Shown here piece by piece: positions 57,586 through 64,000 of a stretch of 64,000 nucleotides of DNA (its first letter is position 1; the number at the start of each line of letters is the position of its first letter). The notes beneath the pieces are model-generated. The model made no database searches and had not been told where the DNA came from. It was given only the letters and a program-made list of their open reading frames with translations. The DNA is from Vibrio neptunius (lineage in GTDB: Bacteria > Pseudomonadota > Gammaproteobacteria > Enterobacterales > Vibrionaceae), in contig NZ_JXXU01000023.1 of the NCBI RefSeq assembly GCF_000967495.1, positions 1 through 64,000 on the forward strand, given 5' to 3'. The position numbers and the translations under genes were made by a program.

Positions 57586-57993
57586 GAAAATTCCTTGTTG
57601 GATTTTGAGTGAATCCACCACTACCAATCGCGACTAGTGAAAGCAGGCTACCTCACCTCCCATTGAGCCTTGCCAAAAGAAAGACCAATAGAAAGTTAAC
57701 CAACTTTTAATAGCCGCGACCATTTGGTCGACTTACGTGACTGTAGTCAGTGGACAAAAATGCCGCTATTCAGAAACCTATCGTAAAGTTACTAAAATAG
57801 CGGCACGATTATAGACTAGTTCGAGGGGTAAATCCCGTAGAATTTATTGAAACTGTTCAACGTAAAAGGGACCGCAAAGGGCAAATATCTGAAAGCGAAA
57901 TAATAACCATCATTATTGCTTTTCATATATCGCATCAACGTAACTTTAAGAATTTTTATCTTAGTCTCATTTAAAACTACGCCACTCATACCC
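57586..57993. other. Intergenic region between pnp and the LRR-BRCT pair
   Basis: 408 bp. It holds the pnp leader structures (57709-57805) and, at 57891-57924, a hairpin (GAAAGC..GCTTTTC with AATAAT..ATTATT inside) that may end the LRR operon. Right of it there is no trace of rpsO coding sequence. Confidence 0.6.
57709..57805 (-). promoter_or_regulatory. pnp leader with competing hairpins
   Basis: Three complementary segments. TGCCGCTATT (57761-57770) pairs perfectly with AATAGCGGCA (57796-57805), and on the minus strand this hairpin is followed by TTTTT, so it is terminator-like. The same segment can instead pair with AATAGCCGCG (57709-57718), enclosing small hairpins GACCA..TGGTC and GACT..AGTC. 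The second form resembles the RNase III target in the E. coli pnp leader. The first may be the old rpsO terminator. Confidence 0.55.
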
Positions 57994-60837
57994 TTAAACG
58001 TCCTCTAGAATTTCACAGTCTGGGAACGCATCGCGGAATTTTTGCGGAGCTCTAATCGACTCATAGCCCTGCTCCGCGTCATAGCCCCAGCGGTACAAAG
58101 GCTCTGCCGCACGACGCAAGTCAATCTTCTTCAGTTTCTTTAGCTTAAACAACACCTTGGGAAACTCAGCAAAGTGGTTAAAGGAGAGATCCAGCTCCTC
58201 CAACTCAGTCAGCTCAGCCAATTTCGGCGGCAACTTTTCCAAATGGTTGAAGCTCAAGTTTAACTTCTTCACCTGCAGGTAACGTTCGAAATTAGCAGGC
58301 AACGCATTCAAGTAGGAGTTGTGCAGGTCAAGCTCAGTTATCCGAGTCTGTTCGGGCAGCGTTTCCGGTAAACGAGTCTTCGGATTACCCAACTCATAGC
58401 TGTGCTGCATGTAGATGTCAGGGGAGCGATGGCAGTTGATCAAATGCTCCTCATCGGCATCTTTCACCATCAACTCGAAGCCACAGGCTCTGTTCCAATT
58501 GAGGCACTCACCTTCCACGAACGAGCGGGTGATGGCTTGGCGGCGCTCACACTCCTCTTTCTGGGTCAGCAGCCACAACAGCCCCTCGCCATAGCGGTCA
58601 AAGTAGGCTTTGGAGAAATCGATACACAGAGGACGCCCCCAACGTTTGGTCAACCCCTTGAGCTTCTTAAACATCGGCCCTTCACCGGTTGGGTGACCTT
58701 CCCAGTTCAGACCTCGCAGGTCCGACTCGAAGAAGATGCGATCTTTTACCGCCAACTGGAACAGGTAGTCCCCCTTACCAGCCAGCAATTGCTGTATCGA
58801 TTTACGCAGTGCTTTATCGCTGGTGGTTTTCAGAATCAGGAACAACGGTATCCACATCACTTCTGTGACGCCCCCTTGAGCTAACATCTCCACCGCCACT
58901 TGATGGGAGGCTTCATCTGGGGAGTTCAGCATCGTCATCACGGTATCAACCATGCCGCTGTCAACAGCTTGCTCCTGTTGCAAAAACTGCGGCGCCGCCT
59001 GCTCAAACCACTGGCTTAGGGCAGTATCGTCTATCAGCAGATGATACTGTAGATCCAGCAGCTCGGTCTGCTTCGGATTGGCACCAACCAACACATGGGT
59101 CACGCTGTCGTTCAACTTCTTGCTGATGCTAAAGCCCAGCTCCTCTGCCTTAGCCTTGAGCTCGGTGAGCTTAAACCCACTCTTACCACAGACAAACAGC
59201 ACAGTATCACTACCGAGTGTGCGGCAAGTTAACGCCTGCTCGGCGTTGGCCCTCAGCCAGGCGTGAGCGTGTTTCTTAAATGGAGAGTACTTCGCCTCAA
59301 GGAAGGTCAAATGGAAGCGGCCCTCCATCTGAGGCAGGTCTCTTGGTTTTGGCGCATGATACAGCTGTTGCCAGTAAGTTTGGCGCTGCTCAATAGTTAA
59401 GGGAGCATTGAGCAAAATCTTCCGCTGTTTGTTCAGGGCTTCACTGCGGGCCATTTGGTCGTAGATGCCAAACTCCACCTCAATCTCTGGGGGCATGCGC
59501 ATCAAAAAGTCAGTGCGATCGCCGCTTTGTGCCGTCAGGTTGAGAGCCAGACGCTTCAGCGATGGTGCGGTCAGCAGTTGTTCCAATGCAGGCAATGTGG
59601 TGCATGGGCCATGATGACTAAACTGCTCGATTCGAATCTCGGTGATGCCTGTCATGGCGCTCAGATCCCCAAGCTGATCGGTAGGGCCATTGCTTACTCG
59701 AAGCCGTGTAATACCGGGATGCTGACGCAGCGTTAACGGCAGCTCAGCATCAGTAAAACCTTCCAGCTGCAAGTAGTCCAATTTGGTTAAGGCGCTAAGC
59801 ACCTTGGCTTCGCCCAACTCTCCCGAGTCACGCAGCTCCAATTTCGTCAGCTGTGGTGAGTTTTTCAGGCCGTCCAGTTGCACAAATGGCACACCGGTGG
59901 CAAACAGGTGATCCAAGTGTGGCAAATTAAGCTCACCAACCACTCCTTTGCCCTCAGAGAATAGATAGATCGAGGTTAAGGATTGCAGCGGCGCTACTAG
60001 TTCCGTCAGGTTATAACTGGCGTTGTGGGGCAGGAACATCAAACGCTCAGCGCTGCCAAGTTGGCAAAACAGATCGCTGGCAACCTCAGTGTCATTGAGC
60101 CCTACATTTAGGTGCAGCTCCTTAACAGACTTAGCCCGAATCAAGCCACCGGGAGCCACAATTAACTTATCGGCCTCCAGTCGCATCTCATCAAGTTCAG
60201 CGTTTCCAGCATCGATAATTCGCTCTATCTGCATCTGGCAATGGGGAGAGATCGAGATCTTCTTAATTGAGTCGGGCAGCAGCAATTGTTCCACCTCCAT
60301 CTTATAAGACTCCGCATTGTAGTGGCGACAATAGAGGTGAAGCTCCTTCAGCTCCTGGGCCCCAGAGAGGTTTAAGGCCAGTCGTTCAACTTCATCTACC
60401 CGCAGATGTAACGATTGGAGGCGGCTTCCTTCAGGCACCTCCAGAGCCAAAGGTCCCTTCTCCACCTCAAGATAGAGCTCGGTGAGAGCCTGACAGTGTT
60501 TAAGATAACCCAATTGGTTGGCTTGGGTAACCACTGCTCCCCGAATCGCCTTAAGGTTTTTAACCATCTCAGGCTTGACGTCGGAAAGCTCCAGCGGATT
60601 GGTTTCGCTGTTGAGAATCTTGAGATTAGGAAACGCACTGAACATCTCAGCATCAATGGGGCGCAGAGGCTCCAGATAGCTACCGAAATAGAGCTCTTCA
60701 ACGTTAGGGAAAGCTCGACCGACCTTGTTCCAGTCAGGGGCAATGTCACTTATGCAGTAGCGCAGATTGGTGACGTCCGAGTGGATCTGTTCCAACTGTT
60801 CCAGATCATACTCATATAAAGAAGCTTTTTTTGTCAT
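57994..60837 (-). CDS. LRR-BRCT protein A (leucine-rich repeats, BRCT-like domain)
   Basis: Large protein (947 residues), no signal peptide or TM segment, so cytoplasmic. N-terminal degenerate leucine-rich repeats (about 30-430). A BRCT-like domain follows at about 540-610: LFVCGKSGFKLTELKAKAEE, a conserved hydrophobic VTHVLVG strand and the typical Trp in LSQWFEQ. A conserved helical region (about 625-800) with LPLFLILKTTS-like sequence precedes C-terminal canonical repeats (about 825-905: LNLSFNHLEKLP, LDLSFNHFAEFP). It is 21 bp downstream of paralogue B. I chose ATG 60837. A TTG at 60840 is possible. BRCT domains bind phosphopeptides or DNA ends, and the role here is unknown. Confidence 0.85.
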   Translation of the reverse strand: MTKKASLYEYDLEQLEQIHSDVTNLRYCISDIAPDWNKVGRAFPNVEELYFGSYLEPLRPIDAEMFSAFPNLKILNSETNPLELSDVKPEMVKNLKAIRGAVVTQANQLGYLKHCQALTELYLEVEKGPLALEVPEGSRLQSLHLRVDEVERLALNLSGAQELKELHLYCRHYNAESYKMEVEQLLLPDSIKKISISPHCQMQIERIIDAGNAELDEMRLEADKLIVAPGGLIRAKSVKELHLNVGLNDTEVASDLFCQLGSAERLMFLPHNASYNLTELVAPLQSLTSIYLFSEGKGVVGELNLPHLDHLFATGVPFVQLDGLKNSPQLTKLELRDSGELGEAKVLSALTKLDYLQLEGFTDAELPLTLRQHPGITRLRVSNGPTDQLGDLSAMTGITEIRIEQFSHHGPCTTLPALEQLLTAPSLKRLALNLTAQSGDRTDFLMRMPPEIEVEFGIYDQMARSEALNKQRKILLNAPLTIEQRQTYWQQLYHAPKPRDLPQMEGRFHLTFLEAKYSPFKKHAHAWLRANAEQALTCRTLGSDTVLFVCGKSGFKLTELKAKAEELGFSISKKLNDSVTHVLVGANPKQTELLDLQYHLLIDDTALSQWFEQAAPQFLQQEQAVDSGMVDTVMTMLNSPDEASHQVAVEMLAQGGVTEVMWIPLFLILKTTSDKALRKSIQQLLAGKGDYLFQLAVKDRIFFESDLRGLNWEGHPTGEGPMFKKLKGLTKRWGRPLCIDFSKAYFDRYGEGLLWLLTQKEECERRQAITRSFVEGECLNWNRACGFELMVKDADEEHLINCHRSPDIYMQHSYELGNPKTRLPETLPEQTRITELDLHNSYLNALPANFERYLQVKKLNLSFNHLEKLPPKLAELTELEELDLSFNHFAEFPKVLFKLKKLKKIDLRRAAEPLYRWGYDAEQGYESIRAPQKFRDAFPDCEILEDV

Positions 60838-60858
60838 CAAAAATTGTGTCCTAACTCA

Positions 60859-63666
60859 TTAATCCTGAAGCACTTCACAGTTTGGGCAGGCTTCTAAAAA
60901 TGCCTGCGGCACACGCAATTTGTGATAGTGCGAACCATAATCCTCATCCAGTCCAGGACGGGTGGCACGGCGAAAATCCAGCTTCTTCAGCCAAGGCATC
61001 TTCAATAACACCTTGGGAAATTCACGGAAGTGGTTAAAGGAGATATCCAGCACCTCAAGCTGAGTAAACTTAGTCATTGCGCTCGGCAGGGAGTCCAACA
61101 TGTTGTGGGCCAAGCTTAAGCTGGTGATCTCGGTAAATTGGTCGGCACCTTTTGGCAGCGTACTCAATAAGCAGTTGCCCAGATCCAGACGACGAATAGT
61201 ACGCCCGCTGGCCAACTCCTTTGGAATCTCGATTTTCACTGCGCCCAGTAGGTTATCGTTATTAAGATAGAACATCGGATGCCAGTGCAGGTTAATCTGG
61301 GATTCCTTGTCCCAGAACTCCTGAATCTGATCCATCCCCATGCCTCGACGCCAGTTAAGACAATCACCCTCAACCAGTGATTCCAGCATTGGCAAACGCA
61401 GCTCAGCTGGGGTCTTTTGCAGCATCACGTAGATAAGGCCTTCGCCATAACGCCTAAAGAACAACTGCGCAAACTCCATACACAGCACGTCGCCCCACTT
61501 TCTGCGCTGCTTCTTAAGCTTATCTACCATCACGCCCTGCCCCTTGAGGTTGCCGTAATCGTCGAGGCCACGGCAGTTGTGGAACAGGATGCGATCGTTC
61601 ACTGCCAGTTGAAAAGCTTCATCCCCCATGCCCGCCAGCAGATGTTTGATCTGCTTACGAAAGCCATTGTCGGCGGTGGTTTTCAAAATCAGAAACAGCG
61701 GCAGGCGCATCGCTTCGGTAACCCCACCCTGTTCCAACATCTGTACGGCAACCTTGTGGGACGCTTCATCGGAAGAGGCCAACATCTCCAATACACTGGC
61801 CTCCATCAATTCGCCGCCCTCCTGCTGCAGAAACTTAGGCGCATTGACTTCGAAGCACTGCTGCAGTACCGAATCATTAATGATGGCATGGCGCTCAAGG
61901 TCGAAACTCTCGGTGTTCTTAGGAGCACTGCCCAGCAAGATGTGAGTGACATTGTCATCCAGTTTCTTGCTGAGACTAAAGCCCACTTCCTCAGCTTTAG
62001 CTTTGAGTTCAGTGGCTTTAAAGCCACTGCGTCCGGAAACAAACAAAATACTGTCGACACCAAAAGGTCGCTGCTGCTCATTGTGCTGAGCCAATTGGCT
62101 TAGCCACGCTTTGTGCTGCGCCTTAAAGCGGCTGTACTTCGCCGCCATCATCGTCAAATGGAAATTAACTGGCATCGTTGGCAGCTCAGCGGGCTTATAC
62201 ACAGGAGCCAAGATATTCAGGTAGCCTAAAGACTCCTCATCACTTAAGTGAGAGCGCTTTAAGATCTGCCATTCCGCCGCCAATTTTTCGTTGCTGATAT
62301 CCAGATCCAATTCCGCATTTAAGTTTATCCAGGCGGGTTCAAACTGCTTCAGTTCGATGTCTAGACGCAGCGATTTTAGAGCGGGAATGGTGACCAAGTC
62401 CTGCTGTTCTGGCAGTGATGCTTGCTCATGACGCCAAGGCTGAATCCACACGTCAGCAAGAGCCGTCATCTGGCTCATGTCCCCCAGTCGAGGCAAGGTA
62501 ACTGACAGCAAATTAAGACGCTCAATAGTGCTACTGCTCAGTACCGACGTAGGTAACTGATCCAGTTCCCCTCCTCGTAGGGTCAAACTGGTAAGCGTCG
62601 GCAGCTCAGGCATCTGCGATACTTTGCCCTTTATTAAAAAATTACAGTCGTTCAGTTTCGGGCTGTAAGCCAACCAATCCAGTTGATCGCCGTTCAAGCC
62701 ACAAATCCACGCCCGAGTAAGCTCTGGCAGTACCAACTCATTGGCTTTCTCTAGCGCCCCACTGGCATTGCTGTAATTAAAGTCCTCCACCACCACTCCA
62801 TGAGGCAGCAGTAGTTCTGGGATCTGGGTCTGTTCGCACTTGAGTTCAAACTTAGTAGCTCGAGTCAGCTTGGCAAATAGAGCCGGAGGCAAGGGCGGTG
62901 TCGGCTCGGTTAAGGTCAGGGTAAGTCGGTTCAACTCCTTAAGCTCGCCGAGAAGGTCCTCCGCAAGCTCAGCGGAGCCCAAATTCAGAGTTAACTGGTT
63001 TAGGCTTTGGTTGGCACCCAAGACAGCGCCGGGCAGTTTTCCGACACAATGGGCATCTAAGGTGAACTCTTGCAGTGAACTTGGCAAACAAAGCTGATTC
63101 ACAGAAAGAGCTGCCGGGCCATCATCATAGTAATCCAGTTGCCCCAGAACCACAGAGATCAGTTGGCTGCTCTCAAGATCACAACTGAGTGCCCTTACCT
63201 GAGGATCCAGCCCCACCTTAAGTAACTTCAAAGAGGATTGGTCACTGATGGCAATCTTAACGCTGGACTGGTAGAGGCGCACTGTCAACTCAGTCAATTT
63301 AGGCAGGCTTGAGAGCAGCGCCAGATCCTCATCTCGGCATTGGCTCAGTTTCAGTTTTTCCAAATTGGCCAGATGCTCCGGATTAACGTTCTCCAACCTC
63401 ACCGACAGCTTATCGCGACTTCGAGTCGGCATCTCCAGTTCAGACAAGCTGGGGAACTGCTGGAAAAACTCCGCATTGATCTCTTTGCGACCACCGACGC
63501 GGCCAAGATCCTCAAAGGTCAGCTTACGAAGTCGAGGGAAGGCTCGGCTGAGCTGCTGCCAACTCTCCATCGGCTCATCACTATCATAAAACAAATGCTC
63601 GACATCAAGGTGTACCGATTCCAACAGGGAGTCGTGATTGTAATCTTCCAGTTCCACACTCTGCAT
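60859..63666 (-). CDS. LRR-BRCT protein B (paralogue of A)
   Basis: A 935-residue cytoplasmic protein with the same order of domains as A: N-terminal leucine-rich repeats (about 20-430), BRCT-like domain (about 533-602: LFVSGRSGFKATELKAKAEE), a helical region and C-terminal repeats (about 820-895). Ribosome site AAGGAGG precedes ATG 63666. The BRCT and later parts are much more alike between A and B than the N-terminal repeats. The Trp typical of BRCT helix 3 is Cys here (LQQCFEV). It is the first gene of the operon, with A following 21 bp later. Confidence 0.85.
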   Translation of the reverse strand: MQSVELEDYNHDSLLESVHLDVEHLFYDSDEPMESWQQLSRAFPRLRKLTFEDLGRVGGRKEINAEFFQQFPSLSELEMPTRSRDKLSVRLENVNPEHLANLEKLKLSQCRDEDLALLSSLPKLTELTVRLYQSSVKIAISDQSSLKLLKVGLDPQVRALSCDLESSQLISVVLGQLDYYDDGPAALSVNQLCLPSSLQEFTLDAHCVGKLPGAVLGANQSLNQLTLNLGSAELAEDLLGELKELNRLTLTLTEPTPPLPPALFAKLTRATKFELKCEQTQIPELLLPHGVVVEDFNYSNASGALEKANELVLPELTRAWICGLNGDQLDWLAYSPKLNDCNFLIKGKVSQMPELPTLTSLTLRGGELDQLPTSVLSSSTIERLNLLSVTLPRLGDMSQMTALADVWIQPWRHEQASLPEQQDLVTIPALKSLRLDIELKQFEPAWINLNAELDLDISNEKLAAEWQILKRSHLSDEESLGYLNILAPVYKPAELPTMPVNFHLTMMAAKYSRFKAQHKAWLSQLAQHNEQQRPFGVDSILFVSGRSGFKATELKAKAEEVGFSLSKKLDDNVTHILLGSAPKNTESFDLERHAIINDSVLQQCFEVNAPKFLQQEGGELMEASVLEMLASSDEASHKVAVQMLEQGGVTEAMRLPLFLILKTTADNGFRKQIKHLLAGMGDEAFQLAVNDRILFHNCRGLDDYGNLKGQGVMVDKLKKQRRKWGDVLCMEFAQLFFRRYGEGLIYVMLQKTPAELRLPMLESLVEGDCLNWRRGMGMDQIQEFWDKESQINLHWHPMFYLNNDNLLGAVKIEIPKELASGRTIRRLDLGNCLLSTLPKGADQFTEITSLSLAHNMLDSLPSAMTKFTQLEVLDISFNHFREFPKVLLKMPWLKKLDFRRATRPGLDEDYGSHYHKLRVPQAFLEACPNCEVLQD

Positions 63667-64000
63667 GGAGCCTCCTTACTGTTCTGGGGGGACGCGACAA
63701 AGGCACGGCAACAAGGGTGACCAGCGAGAATCACCTCTAAAATTCGATTAGGTTCAACTTCGAAACACTGGGTGGCAGCAGAAATTGATTCGCTCAGTCG
63801 AGCATGGTGGATAGGTTTCCAGATCGGTACTGAGAGGTTTCTTCTGTATATGATTACTGCGCGTACCGGGCTTTACGTTAAAATCACCAGCCATCGCTTT
63901 CAACGAAATGCTCCTAAAGCTCTTACTATTAAAATCGAACGTGGATTGACCACCTGAGCATTATATGGATAATTAATTTAAAATCATATAGTTAATATGG
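63667..64000. other. Region upstream of the LRR-BRCT operon to the window edge
   Basis: 334 bp without a supported gene. It presumably includes the operon promoter. A 61-codon reading from a GTG at 63772 on the plus strand has no clear ribosome site and no recognisable sequence. There is no rpsO here. Confidence 0.5.

Noticed and set aside
61417..62103. 228-codon frame antisense to LRR-BRCT gene B
   Set aside because: It is a shadow of the minus-strand gene. No ribosome site or recognisable domain, while the minus-strand protein has clear repeats and a paralogue.
63772..63957. 61-codon frame at the right edge
   Set aside because: It starts at GTG without a ribosome site and has no recognisable sequence. 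More sequence to the right might change this.

Overview
The window is chromosomal DNA of a Vibrio (Gammaproteobacteria). Most genes are close to known Vibrio cholerae proteins (HlyU, VpsR, NhaR, NptA, NspS/MbaA, NagZ, RppH, MutH), and the gene order matches my recollection of the V. cholerae chromosome 1 segment from clpB to pnp. Several blocks also keep their E. coli order: rrn promoter-clpB-pgeF-rluD-bamD-raiA-pheL-pheA, rppH-mutH-tas, and pnp-nlpI. Nearly all of the window is core genome.

Layout. 1-315: the promoter and leader of an rRNA operon reading off the left edge. 316-9240: clpB, pgeF and rluD (minus), then bamD, an mltF-like lytic transglycosylase, raiA with a CRP site, and pheA behind a phenylalanine leader peptide and attenuator. 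9400-13280: the polyamine-responsive pair nspS-mbaA overlapping yjjX, closed by a 266-bp element with terminal inverted repeats whose left end forms the yjjX stop codon. 13550-21730: trpR, slt, ettA, a PilZ protein, an M23 peptidase and the aroF-tyrA operon with three TyrR-like boxes. 21830-29940: a BtsS/BtsR-type two-component system, muropeptide recycling genes (nagZ with a 34-residue ORF upstream, anmK, murQ), a small lipoprotein and a CstA/BtsT-type transporter with a BtsR-like operator.

30100-41260: ispH-fkpB-lspA-ileS-ribF-murJ (minus), rpsT with a TTG start, hlyU, nhaR and nptA. 41260-41950: a repeat-rich gap with a palindromic repeat and a 43-bp tandem array. 41950-48850: thyA-lgt-TauE/SafE permease-ptsP-rppH (minus), a gap rich in DnaA boxes and GATC sites, mutH, and a small conserved gene. 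48970-57590: tas, a DUF1127-like gene and an unlisted 38-codon gene, vpsR, a MATE transporter and MarR regulator sharing an operator, nlpI and pnp.

57990-63670 is the accessory part. Two adjacent large paralogues, each with an N-terminal leucine-rich-repeat region, a BRCT-like domain, a conserved central region and C-terminal leucine-rich repeats, occupy the place directly upstream of pnp where rpsO normally lies. Their C-terminal halves are alike while their N-terminal repeat regions have diverged. This is the best candidate for an undescribed system here. Its function cannot be read from the sequence.

Shared themes are c-di-GMP and biofilm control (NspS/MbaA, PilZ protein, VpsR), aromatic amino acid synthesis under three kinds of control (Phe attenuation, TyrR, TrpR), and peptidoglycan synthesis, turnover and recycling (murJ, slt, mltF-like, M23, nagZ, anmK, murQ, pgeF, nlpI).
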